Source of the DNA: an uncultured Draconibacterium sp.
GTDB taxonomy: Bacteria; Bacteroidota; Bacteroidia; Bacteroidales; Prolixibacteraceae
Direction: 5' to 3'
DNA: 64,000 nucleotides
Assembly: GCF_963677155.1 (NCBI RefSeq)
Contig: NZ_OY781884.1
Span: 2,868,134-2,932,133 of the forward strand
Positions 32,116-40,210 of this stretch are shown here, piece by piece. Both the position numbers and the translations under genes were made by a program. Each line of letters starts with the position of its first letter. Position 1 is the first letter of the stretch. The notes under the pieces were generated by a model. It searched no databases. It was not told where the DNA came from and worked only from the letters and a program-made list of their open reading frames with translations.

Positions 32116-32317
32116 CTTTTAATTCTTTGATTAGGTTAATGGCCTTTTCACGGTTTTCTTCGGCAACATAAATTTTGTACTCACCAAAATTTTGGTAGGC
32201 AGAATCATGTTGGTTTAAAACAACAATTTTTATTCCTGCACTTTCAAGTAAATCTTTAGCTATCTCAGCTTTGTATTCGTGTGCTGTTGTAAAAATTATT
32301 TCCCAACCTTTTTCCAT
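32108..32317 (-). CDS. DUF2007 small protein
   Basis: A 69-residue soluble protein matching the DUF2007 'putative signal-transducing' family: WEIIFTTAHEYKAEIAKDLL, then GIKIVVLNQHDS, then YKIYVAEENREKAINLI. The ferredoxin-like fold and resemblance to the C-terminal part of PII-like or CBS-adjacent domains are known for the family, but the function is not. Its stop overlaps the start of cdsA by 8 bp. Translational coupling with phospholipid synthesis is therefore likely. Confidence 0.85.
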   Translation of the reverse strand: MEKGWEIIFTTAHEYKAEIAKDLLESAGIKIVVLNQHDSAYQNFGEYKIYVAEENREKAINLIKELKGE

Positions 32318-32366
32318 AATGCAAAGTTAACAAAATATGGTTTACAAGAAGTTAAATAGTGTGAAG

Positions 32367-32981
32367 CTAATATAGAAACACATGTAGTTCGCGCGGTCCG
32401 TGGGCACCCATAACCAGTGTTTTCTCAATATCTGCTGTTCGGCTTGGGCCTGTAATTAAAGTAATCTGCGATGGCAGTTGATTAGGATATTTTTCCTGAA
32501 TCTTATCATAAGCAGTATGCAGGTAATCAACCAGCTGATTCTTTTTGGCAATGACAATATGTTGCGGCGGATATACCGACATTTGCCGGCCTCCCTGCAA
32601 AGCTGCACTTACCATTACTGATCCGGTGTGTGCAATTAAAAACTCGCAGGATGTTATTCCGGCTTCAATTACTTGTTGTCTTTTCCGGTAATCTTGATGT
32701 TTAATCCCGTTTTTTGTGAGCAGTTCCCGAAGTTCATCTTCAGCGCAAACTACTTCCGTTTCAGAAATATCGTGCAACACTGTTTTTAGCTTCTCAACAA
32801 GCTCTTCTTCTGATTTACACAAATAAACACCCCCGTTTACCGCTTCCAGATTTTCTTTAAATGCCTGACCTAAAGATTTTTCAATAGCGTGATAAACGGG
32901 AGCGTCAAAGTCTGGCATTTCCGGCTCGGGGTGAATAGCTTTTTTAAGCTTGTTCAGTATTTCTTCTCGAGCCGATGCCAT
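32367..32981 (-). CDS. LUD-domain protein (LutC/YkgG family)
   Basis: A 204-residue soluble protein of the LUD family. Typical segments are the GVYLCKSEEELVEKL region, AEAGITSCEFLIAHTGSVMV-type core (CEFLIAHTGSVMV) and the ending TLITGPSRTADIEKTLVMGAHGP, cited in part: ITGPSRTADIEKTLV. LutC works with LutA and LutB in lactate oxidation, but those genes are not in this window, so its partner is unknown. It begins directly after the ftsH stop (0 bp gap) and is part of the same transcript. Confidence 0.88.
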   Translation of the reverse strand: MASAREEILNKLKKAIHPEPEMPDFDAPVYHAIEKSLGQAFKENLEAVNGGVYLCKSEEELVEKLKTVLHDISETEVVCAEDELRELLTKNGIKHQDYRKRQQVIEAGITSCEFLIAHTGSVMVSAALQGGRQMSVYPPQHIVIAKKNQLVDYLHTAYDKIQEKYPNQLPSQITLITGPSRTADIEKTLVMGAHGPRELHVFLY

Positions 32982-35054
32982 TTATTCTGTTGTTGTTTCC
33001 TTTTCGTTATTTTCTTCAGTCTTTGTTTCTTTATTTTCTTTCAGTTCGGCTACTGGTTTCTGCTCTTCATTGCCGTTTTCTGAGATTACGTGTTTTTTAT
33101 CCCATGGGCGTTTGCCAAATATCTCTTCCAGGTCTTCGCTGAAAATTACTTCCCGCTCAAGCAGTAGTTTCGCTAACTTAGCGTGCCCTTCTTTGTTTTC
33201 TTGTAGTACCTGTTTCGCACGTTTGTATTGGCCGTCAATCAGAATTTTTACTTCTTCGTCAATCAGTTCTGCCGTTTTTTCGCTGTATGGTTTGGTGAAC
33301 GAATAGTCCGACTGACCAGTTGAGTCGTAAAAGCTGATGTTTCCAACTTTTTCACTCATCCCAAAAATGCTCACCATTGCATAAGCCTGTTTGGTAACTT
33401 TCTCCAGATCGTTTTGTGCTCCCGACGAAATTTTACCAAATATAATTTCTTCTGCTGCACGTCCGCCCAATGCCGACGCCATTTCATCCAGCAACTGTTC
33501 TTTTGTGGTAATCGATCGTTCTTCGGGCAAATACCAGGCGGCTCCCAGCGCTTTCCCTCGCGGAACAATAGTTACCTTAACCAGCGGATGTGCATATTCC
33601 AGCAACCAACTAATGGTTGCGTGACCTGCTTCGTGGAAAGCAATTGTATTCTTTTCTTCCTGCGAAATAATCTTATTTTTCTTTTCCAAACCACCGATAA
33701 TACGGTCAACAGCATCAAGAAAATCTTGCTTAACAATTGCGTTTCTGTTTCTGCGGGCGGCAATTAATGCTGCTTCGTTACAAACATTGGCAATATCGGC
33801 ACCCGAGAATCCCGGTGTTTGTTTGGCCAGAAAATCAACCTTTACTTCTTCGCTTAATTTTAACGGACGTAAATGAACATTGAAAATCTCACCACGTTCA
33901 TTCAGGTCGGGTAATTCAACATGAATCTGACGGTCGAAACGTCCGGCACGCATTAATGCACGGTCCAGAATATCGGCGCGGTTGGTAGCTGCCAGAATAA
34001 TTACCCCGCTGTTGGTATCAAAACCATCCATTTCGGTAAGCAGCTGGTTCAGCGTATTTTCGCGTTCATCGTTCGATCCCATATTTGGGTTTTTACCACG
34101 AGCACGTCCGATGGCGTCAATCTCGTCGATAAAAACAATACACGGTGCTTTTTCTTTGGCTTGCTTAAACAGGTCGCGAACACGCGATGCACCAACTCCT
34201 ACAAACATTTCTACAAAGTCGGATCCCGACATGCTGAAAAACGGAACGTTTGCTTCGCCGGCAACAGCTTTTGCCAGCAGTGTTTTACCCGTTCCCGGAG
34301 GGCCAACCAAAAGTGCACCTTTCGGAATCTTACCCCCGAGCTTGGTATATTTTGCCGGACTTTTCAGAAATTCTACAATTTCTTCTACCTCCTGTTTGGC
34401 TTCTGCCAGTCCGGCAACATCTTTAAAGTTTGTCGATACTTTTTGGTCTTTATCAAAAACTTTGGCCTGAGATTTTCCGACATTGAAAATACCTCCGGCA
34501 CCACCTCCTCCGGCACCACCTCGGCTCATTCTACGGAAAATCCACCACCACAGTAATATTATCAGAACAAAAGGCCCGATAGACCAAATAATATCGCGTG
34601 CCCAGTTCTGCTCATCTTCGTAAACCGGGAAAACTTTGTCTTGTTGGTTTTCCTGTGCCACGGTAAGATCTTCGGCAAATTTTTCAATTGGCCCAGTGTT
34701 CAATTTAAAGTGTGGCCCCGCATCCGATGGCTTTGAGAATTTGCCTTCAAACTGCGATTCATAATTTTTTATCCGGTCTTTTTTCAAATAAATCCGGGCA
34801 ATTTTTTCATTAACTACTACAATACGTTTAACATCGCCGTTTTGCAACATTTGTTTTACTTCGGGCCACGATGTGTCAACAGGACCTTTGCTGGTGCTGA
34901 TGTAGTATTGTACAATAAGAAAAACAACAGCTATAATCCCGTAAATCCAATAGGCATTGAATTTGGGCGGTTTTCCGTTATTTTTGGGATTAAGCTTCCC
35001 AAAAGGGTTGTTCAGATTGTTCTGATCTTTTTTGGTATTCTGTTTATCTGTCAT
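32982..35054 (-). CDS. ftsH: ATP-dependent zinc metalloprotease FtsH
   Basis: A 690-residue membrane-bound AAA+ protease that degrades misfolded membrane proteins and regulatory targets. It has two N-terminal helices (about 31-50 and 150-170), Walker A GPPGTGKT, Walker [10 protein letters not shown], the second-region-of-homology arginines (RAGRFDRQI) and the zinc site HEAGH with the downstream third-ligand Asp. The pore motif [17 protein letters not shown] is recognisable. A Gly-rich linker (GGAGGGGAGG) follows the second helix. The C-terminal tail is long and charged. The gene follows rsfS by 6 bp. Confidence 0.98.
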   Translation of the reverse strand: MTDKQNTKKDQNNLNNPFGKLNPKNNGKPPKFNAYWIYGIIAVVFLIVQYYISTSKGPVDTSWPEVKQMLQNGDVKRIVVVNEKIARIYLKKDRIKNYESQFEGKFSKPSDAGPHFKLNTGPIEKFAEDLTVAQENQQDKVFPVYEDEQNWARDIIWSIGPFVLIILLWWWIFRRMSRGGAGGGGAGGIFNVGKSQAKVFDKDQKVSTNFKDVAGLAEAKQEVEEIVEFLKSPAKYTKLGGKIPKGALLVGPPGTGKTLLAKAVAGEANVPFFSMSGSDFVEMFVGVGASRVRDLFKQAKEKAPCIVFIDEIDAIGRARGKNPNMGSNDERENTLNQLLTEMDGFDTNSGVIILAATNRADILDRALMRAGRFDRQIHVELPDLNERGEIFNVHLRPLKLSEEVKVDFLAKQTPGFSGADIANVCNEAALIAARRNRNAIVKQDFLDAVDRIIGGLEKKNKIISQEEKNTIAFHEAGHATISWLLEYAHPLVKVTIVPRGKALGAAWYLPEERSITTKEQLLDEMASALGGRAAEEIIFGKISSGAQNDLEKVTKQAYAMVSIFGMSEKVGNISFYDSTGQSDYSFTKPYSEKTAELIDEEVKILIDGQYKRAKQVLQENKEGHAKLAKLLLEREVIFSEDLEEIFGKRPWDKKHVISENGNEEQKPVAELKENKETKTEENNEKETTTE

Positions 35055-35060
35055 GGTCTT

Positions 35061-35429
35061 TTAATCTTCTTCTTTGATTTTAGTAATTTTTGCATCAGCC
35101 CAAAGTCCTTCGAGGTTATAAAACCGGCGTGCTTCTTCCTGGAACACATGTACCATTACATCTCCGTAATCCAGTAATATCCAAAGTGCATTTCGGTAGC
35201 CGTCGCGATGCCAAACATCTTCGCCGGTAATTTCTTTAACCGTTTGCTCTACCGTGTGTGCAATTGAATCAACATGAGTTGAGGAGGTTCCGTGGCATAT
35301 GATAAAATGTCCGCATTCAGTATGGTCGATACTTTCCAAATCAACGTGTATAATATCTTTCCCTTTTATCCGATGTATACCTTCAAGAATTGCTTTTATT
35401 AAAGCCTTTGATCCTTCTGCTTTATTCAT
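35061..35429 (-). CDS. rsfS: Ribosomal silencing factor RsfS
   Basis: A 122-residue cytoplasmic protein that binds ribosomal protein uL14 and blocks subunit joining in starvation. The nucleotidyltransferase-like fold is shown by DIIHVDLESIDHTECGHFI, cited in part: ECGHFIICHGTSSTHVDSI. It continues with GEDVWHRDGYRNALWILLDYGDVMVHVF, cited in part as WILLDYGDVMVHVFQ. These are the family's most conserved segments. It is the first gene of the rsfS-ftsH-LUD-DUF2007-cdsA-pssA series, divergent from birA. Confidence 0.94.
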   Translation of the reverse strand: MNKAEGSKALIKAILEGIHRIKGKDIIHVDLESIDHTECGHFIICHGTSSTHVDSIAHTVEQTVKEITGEDVWHRDGYRNALWILLDYGDVMVHVFQEEARRFYNLEGLWADAKITKIKEED

Positions 35430-35509
35430 AAAAATTTATTGTACCCTACAAAGATAATCTTTTTGTTCATTAACCATTTTTTACGAGAATGGTTTACTTT
35501 TGAATTTAT

Positions 35510-36250
35510 ATGTTTTTAACTGACAAAAATATCATTGTATTTAATGAGCTCGATAGTACCAACAACTATGCCAACCAACTGGTAAAAGAAAAGGCGGCTC
35601 AGGGTACTGTCGTTTTGGCACATTATCAGGAAAGTGGACGTGGACAGGTTGGTAACTTTTGGGAAAGCGAACGCGACAAGAATTTGCTTTTTAGTGTGAT
35701 TTTGTACCCCGGTTTTTTGGAAGCTGGGAAGCAGTTTTACATCTCGAAAGCTGTTAGTCTGGCTTTGGCCGAACTACTAAAAGAACAATTAAATGATGTA
35801 AAAATTAAGTGGCCCAACGATATTTATGTGGGCGAAAAGAAGATTGCCGGTATTTTAATTGAAAACACAGTGAAGGGGATTACGCTTGATTCATCGATAG
35901 TTGGCGTGGGGTTGAATGTAAATCAGGAGCGATTTTTTTCGGATGCACCCAATCCTGTGTCGATGAAACAACTCTTGAAAAAGGATTTTGATATTCAGGA
36001 TATTTTAAAAGCTTTTTTGCAGAAGCTGGAGTATTATATTGAGGTTTTACGAGAGGGGAGACTCGAAAAAGTTGATGCGGAATATTTTCGATCTTTGTTC
36101 AGAAATGAGGGTTTTCACACCTATCGAAAGGACGGCAAAGAGTTTAGCGCCAGAATTGCAGGTATTGGCAGTTTTGGCCAGCTTCAGTTGGAAGAACCTG
36201 ACGGAAATGTAACCGAATATATGTTTAAAGAGGTGGAGTTTGTTGTTTGA
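35510..36250 (+). CDS. birA: Biotin-acetyl-CoA-carboxylase ligase
   Basis: A 246-residue cytoplasmic enzyme that activates biotin to biotinyl-AMP and transfers it to carrier proteins. The biotin-binding loop is GRGQVGNFW (family GRGRxGRxW). KWPNDIYVGEKKIAGIL and GVGLNVNQ complete the catalytic domain. There is no N-terminal helix-turn-helix, so this is a group I ligase without repressor function. The C-terminal domain of about 50 residues is present. It is transcribed alone. Confidence 0.96.
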   Translation: MFLTDKNIIVFNELDSTNNYANQLVKEKAAQGTVVLAHYQESGRGQVGNFWESERDKNLLFSVILYPGFLEAGKQFYISKAVSLALAELLKEQLNDVKIKWPNDIYVGEKKIAGILIENTVKGITLDSSIVGVGLNVNQERFFSDAPNPVSMKQLLKKDFDIQDILKAFLQKLEYYIEVLREGRLEKVDAEYFRSLFRNEGFHTYRKDGKEFSARIAGIGSFGQLQLEEPDGNVTEYMFKEVEFVV

Positions 36251-36452
36251 TAAAATCGTTAGAGATTGAAAAATAGATTGAAGGAAGATTGTCATCTTTC
36301 AATTTTGCCTCTTTTCTGAACCCCTATAGATACTATGAACACATTCGGTTTTGCCGATTGCCTACTTCTTCCAAAATCAGCAATCGTTAATCATTTCCAA
36401 TGCTCGGATTGGGACTAGTTCCACTCACCATTCTAACTGCAACTGCAAACGA

Positions 36453-36848
36453 CTACTTATAAGGCAGCTTCGATAGTGTGTCGGCCAGTTGATTAATTCC
36501 TTCTTCCAGTTTACTTCCTGCCATCATTTTAATCATCATGCTCATTTCGGCATGCAGTGTTAAGCGTAGTTTTGTTTTGTATTCGCTGACCGGCATTAAC
36601 TGAATCCAGAAAGTAAAACTCAGCGGCAAACCACCCGAACTTTCAATTTTTATCGTTTTAAATGGCTCGCGGTTAACAATCTTAATTTCGGCAAGTCCTA
36701 GTCCGGTAATGTTGAATTTACAAGAATCCTGATCCGACTCAAAATCAGTAATTTTAATTTGAGGAACCTTTTCAGTTATCTTCTCTATCAACCCTGAATT
36801 AAGGTAAGTAGACAGGTTTTCGAAATTCGACAGGTAATTAAAAACCAC
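36453..36848 (-). CDS. SRPBCC-fold protein, start unresolved
   Basis: A 131-residue protein from a GTG at 36848, of the START/polyketide-cyclase-like fold (helix-grip; GLAEIKIVNREPFKTIKIES, cited in part: AEIKIVNREPFKTI). Reading the same frame upstream gives KYVSEVKVIEHNQQ before the GTG, the typical start of this family, but with no in-frame ATG, GTG or TTG. An ATG at 36901-36899 is one base out of frame. Either a non-standard start codon is used or there is a one-base indel near 36887-36899. The start is also right behind the pyrE terminator. Ligand and function are unknown. Confidence 0.72.
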   Translation of the reverse strand: MVFNYLSNFENLSTYLNSGLIEKITEKVPQIKITDFESDQDSCKFNITGLGLAEIKIVNREPFKTIKIESSGGLPLSFTFWIQLMPVSEYKTKLRLTLHAEMSMMIKMMAGSKLEEGINQLADTLSKLPYK

Positions 36849-36910
36849 CTGTTGGTTGTGCTCGATAACTTTTACTTCGCTAACGTATTTGTTGAGTGCA
36901 TAGTAGTTAT

Positions 36911-36945
36911 AAAAAATCCCGCCCCAATAGCTATCAGGAGCGGGA
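36911..36945 (-). terminator. Terminator after pyrE (minus strand)
   Basis: On the minus strand TCCCGCTCC (36945-36937) pairs with GGGGCGGGA (36925-36917) with one G-T wobble, then TTTTTT (36916-36911). The wobble would be an A-C mismatch on the plus strand, so the stem favours minus-strand transcripts. It lies 29 bases after the pyrE stop and just before the SRPBCC gene. Confidence 0.85.
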
Positions 36946-36973
36946 AATATGTATTGTCTTTTTACTTTTTAGA

Positions 36974-37606
36974 TTATTTTCCCCAGTTTGCAGGGTCTTC
37001 GCGCCATTCCATCAACGACTCTACCTGATCTTTTGTAATATCGCCTCTTTCCAGCGAAAAGTCGATCAGAATCTGGTAACGACTCAACGAAGTAAGCTCG
37101 ATACCTGCTTTCTCGAAGTTTTCTTTTGCAAGCGGGAAATTGTAGGTGAAAATTGATACCATTCCTACAACATCGCCACCAAAGTTGTTAACGGCTTCGG
37201 CTGCTTTCAAACTACTGATTCCTGTTGAAACCAGGTCTTCAACAACAACAACCTTTTTGAATGGTTTCAGGTCGCCTTCAATCAGGTTTTCCAGTCCGTG
37301 ACCTTTTGGTTTCGAACGAACATAAATAAACGGAAGTCCCAATTTATCGGCTACCAGTGCGCCAATTGCAATGGCTCCGGTAGCTACCCCGGCAATTACT
37401 TCTGCTTCCGGGTACTTTTCCTGAATCAGCTGTACAAATGCATCGCGAATGAACGCGCGGGTATCAGGATAAGAAAGCGTTTTTCTGTTGTCGCAATAAA
37501 TTGGAGATTTCCAACCCGATGCCCATGTAAATGGATTATCTGGTTGTATCTTTATAGTGTTAATTTCAAGTAATCGTTTGGTTACTTCAGTTTGTATATT
37601 TTCCAT
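36974..37606 (-). CDS. pyrE: Orotate phosphoribosyltransferase
   Basis: A 210-residue cytoplasmic enzyme of pyrimidine synthesis, forming OMP from orotate and PRPP. I start it at the ATG at 37606-37604 (MENIQTEVTKRLL), since a longer frame from 37735 adds a non-conserved 43-residue leader that reaches into the divergent NUDIX gene. The PRPP-binding signature VVVVEDLVSTGISS is at about 117-130. KSPIYCDNRK, ATGAIAIGALVAD and the catalytic loop with RSKPKGHG are present. It is divergent from the NUDIX gene with about 22 bp between starts. Confidence 0.96.
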   Translation of the reverse strand: MENIQTEVTKRLLEINTIKIQPDNPFTWASGWKSPIYCDNRKTLSYPDTRAFIRDAFVQLIQEKYPEAEVIAGVATGAIAIGALVADKLGLPFIYVRSKPKGHGLENLIEGDLKPFKKVVVVEDLVSTGISSLKAAEAVNNFGGDVVGMVSIFTYNFPLAKENFEKAGIELTSLSRYQILIDFSLERGDITKDQVESLMEWREDPANWGK

Positions 37607-37628
37607 AATTATGTGCAATTTTAATTCA

Positions 37629-38255
37629 ATGCAAAAGTATAAAGTTTTTTTGAATGAAAAGAGGATCGGTTTTGTGCCGGGCGCGAATATAACATTGAGT
37701 AAACTATGCCGGATTTTGACCGAAAACAGCGGCATTGAAGCGATAATGGACTGGTTGCCGGATTTTGAAAACAGCGATATACGGGAATCTGTTGTAGAAC
37801 ATCCCGAAGTTGAGAAATTGTTTCAGAATTTCAGATCGGCATTTTTGCAGATTGATGCTGCCGGCGGAGTTGTTAAACGCGACGGAAAATTACTGTTTAT
37901 TTTCAGAAATGGGAAATGGGATTTGCCGAAAGGAAAAATCGATGAAGGTGAGAGTATCGAAACAGCAGCTTTGCGCGAAGTGGAAGAAGAATGTGGCATT
38001 ACAAATCATTCCATAGTAAAAGCGCTGCCATCAACCTATCATATTTACAAGTCGCCGTACAAAAAAACACTGGGGCAGTGGGTTTTTAAAGAAACTTATT
38101 GGTTTGAAATGGAATACAATGGTTCGGAAACGCCGGTTCCTCAACAGGAAGAGGGAATTACCGAAGTTCGCTGGGTTCATCCAAACGAATTGGGCGAGGT
38201 GTTCGGAAATACCTATGAAAATCTAAAAGCACTGATTGAACTTTACCGGCTCTGA
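37629..38255 (+). CDS. NUDIX hydrolase
   Basis: A 208-residue protein from the ATG at 37629 (MQKYKVFLNE); other in-frame starts lie further upstream, including an ATG at 37611, but would run into pyrE regulation DNA. The Nudix box GX5EX7REUXEEXGU is complete as GKIDEGESIETAALREVEEECGI, cited in part: GESIETAALREVEEECG. An N-terminal domain of about 75 residues precedes it, unlike minimal NUDIX enzymes. The substrate is a nucleoside diphosphate derivative, unspecified. Its end overlaps the end of the convergent thioredoxin-like gene by 13 bp. Confidence 0.93.
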   Translation: MQKYKVFLNEKRIGFVPGANITLSKLCRILTENSGIEAIMDWLPDFENSDIRESVVEHPEVEKLFQNFRSAFLQIDAAGGVVKRDGKLLFIFRNGKWDLPKGKIDEGESIETAALREVEEECGITNHSIVKALPSTYHIYKSPYKKTLGQWVFKETYWFEMEYNGSETPVPQQEEGITEVRWVHPNELGEVFGNTYENLKALIELYRL

Positions 38256-39664
38256 TTACGCTGACGCATAAAGAGTTCGTTGCGCAGCCATGTGCCAAAT
38301 TGTTGCTCGAAACCGTTTAGCGGTGCTTTGGCATCGTCAAAAACTACCCGGTGTTTTTCGTTTAGCAAAAAACATTGAGGGAACGACCGGACTTTATATT
38401 CCGCAATAGCTTTATTTTCACTGTCGATTAACACGGTTGCCGGCACCTTATTTTCGCTAAAAAAACTCTCGATTCCTGCTCTGTCGGTGTTTCGTAACAC
38501 CACAAAAATATCAAGGTTTTTATTAAACAGTTGGTTCAGGCGGCTCAGGTATTTTAAGTGTTCCTGGCAAACAACAGTTTCAACATCAGCAAAAACAATG
38601 TATTTAAATTTTTCCTGGCTGTCGTTCGTACAAATCTTTTTGCCGTTAAGGTCGCTTAAACAAATGGCCGGTGCTTCGCTTCCTTTTTCCATAAAAGAGA
38701 TTTTGGTAGCGATATTATTTGCTGCCTCACGTATTTTTCTTTCCGGATTGCTTGTGAAATGTTTGCTGGCAATCATGTTTTTAATGGCTTTCACCGGAAA
38801 TTCTTTGGAATAAAAACCATCGTGCAGCATTTTTAATAACACCAAATCGGCCATGGTTCCCGAAAGCTTATATTTCTTCGCAATAAAATCAAGCAAAGCG
38901 TTTATGTTTTCGCTGGCAACTGCAGCCGATACTTTTGCTCCGCCAATGGCTTTTGCCGAAAAGCTCAGTTGTTTGTCGAAGGTTTTATCGAATAAGGTTT
39001 TAAACGATTGATGTTCCCAGAATTCAGGCGAAATTGACTGGAAAACAGCGGAATAATCTTCAGGGCTCATTCTAAAAATATCAGCTTCCATGAGCTGTAA
39101 ACGTAATTTTTTGTGCAACTCGAAACTCTCCGAGCCTTTTTCAGGAAAAGCCTTGTCGATACCGCTTTTTAGTCGGTTAAATGCAGCTTCGGATTGTTGA
39201 AAATATAAGGCATTAAAATCTTTATCGGTCAATTCGTTTAGTTTCTGCTCAAAGCGGCTGATCTTGTCGTTAAGCATTTCGCCGTTGTTGGTATAAATCC
39301 AAAACGCAATTGGCTGAAAGTAGGGGTTTTTTTGGTCGGCAAACGATTTCCTTTTTAGGGGAGGAAGTTTTAAATCGATATTCTTTCCCGGCTCCAGCAA
39401 CAGCAATCCGCGGTAAATGCCAAATTCGGAAAAGGTAAAAAGCGGCTCACTAATTTGTATGGAAGTCTCGCCAGTTCCTTCGCTGTTAAAATCTATAGTG
39501 AAAGCTACTTTGTTGTTGTTCGAAATAGGGTCGGCATAGGTATAAAAAGTAAGCTGTTCGTTGGCATACTCAGGATTAGTACAACGAATACTGGTTGCCC
39601 TTCCATTTAACGAAAAGCTCAATGCAGTGATGAGGATTATTAAGAAACGTATGCTATTGTTCAT
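38243..39664 (-). CDS. Exported thioredoxin-fold protein lacking CxxC
   Basis: A 473-residue protein with an N-terminal signal peptide (FLIILITALSFSLNGRA). The first 320 residues are of unknown type, resembling the DUF-type N-terminal domains found before TlpA-like thioredoxins in Bacteroidota. The last 140 residues have a thioredoxin-like layout (GSEAPAICLSDLNGK, then YIVFADVETVVCQEHLKYL, then VRSFPQCFLLNEKHRVV; cited in parts). The usual WCxxC is replaced by a single Cys (VVCQEH), so normal disulfide exchange is unlikely. It lies 5 bp after coaD. The role is unknown, perhaps structural or single-cysteine chemistry. Confidence 0.78.
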   Translation of the reverse strand: MNNSIRFLIILITALSFSLNGRATSIRCTNPEYANEQLTFYTYADPISNNNKVAFTIDFNSEGTGETSIQISEPLFTFSEFGIYRGLLLLEPGKNIDLKLPPLKRKSFADQKNPYFQPIAFWIYTNNGEMLNDKISRFEQKLNELTDKDFNALYFQQSEAAFNRLKSGIDKAFPEKGSESFELHKKLRLQLMEADIFRMSPEDYSAVFQSISPEFWEHQSFKTLFDKTFDKQLSFSAKAIGGAKVSAAVASENINALLDFIAKKYKLSGTMADLVLLKMLHDGFYSKEFPVKAIKNMIASKHFTSNPERKIREAANNIATKISFMEKGSEAPAICLSDLNGKKICTNDSQEKFKYIVFADVETVVCQEHLKYLSRLNQLFNKNLDIFVVLRNTDRAGIESFFSENKVPATVLIDSENKAIAEYKVRSFPQCFLLNEKHRVVFDDAKAPLNGFEQQFGTWLRNELFMRQRNQSR

Positions 39665-39669
39665 AGGTG

Positions 39670-40146
39670 TTATTCAACTTTGAATTCGCTCATATCCAAT
39701 CCCTGTGGCAGGAACATGCTTGCATCGCCACCATGCGAAACAATATCGCGAATTATGCTTGCATTAACCGGTGTATGTTCCGGCAATGTGAGCAGGAATA
39801 CTGATTCAATCTCGGGGTGCATCTTTTTATTTATCTGGGCAATGGCGCGTTCGTATTCAAAATCGGAGGAGGTACGTATACCTCGTAGAATGTATTTTGC
39901 ATCCACTTCTTTACAGAAATCTACAGTTAATCCTTCGTGTAAACAAACCTCAACAGTTGGTTCGTCTTTAAAAACCTGATTGATCCATTTCATTCTTTTT
40001 TCAATGGGAAAGAACGATTTCTTATTGGCATTGAAACCGATCATGACATAAATTTTGTCGAACATTGAAATGGCACGTCGAACAATCGACTCGTGTCCTA
40101 CTGTAAATGGATCAAAAGATCCGGGGAATATGGCTATTCTTTCCAT
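39670..40146 (-). CDS. coaD: Pantetheine-phosphate adenylyltransferase
   Basis: A 158-residue cytoplasmic enzyme, the fourth step of coenzyme A synthesis. The ATG at 40146-40144 gives MERIAIFPGSFDPFTVGH, the exact family N-terminus. A frame from 40170 adds only eight residues. The nucleotide-binding TxGH motif (TVGHES), RGIRTSSDFEYE and the C-terminal ISTSIIRDI-type segment (NASIIRDIVSHGGDAS) are present. Transcribed just before the thioredoxin-like gene. Confidence 0.97.
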   Translation of the reverse strand: MERIAIFPGSFDPFTVGHESIVRRAISMFDKIYVMIGFNANKKSFFPIEKRMKWINQVFKDEPTVEVCLHEGLTVDFCKEVDAKYILRGIRTSSDFEYERAIAQINKKMHPEIESVFLLTLPEHTPVNASIIRDIVSHGGDASMFLPQGLDMSEFKVE

Positions 40147-40210
40147 TTTGAATCGTTTAAAGTGCTTCAAAACTAGCTAAAAAAGCTAATTGTAAAAACG
40201 AAAGCGGTGG

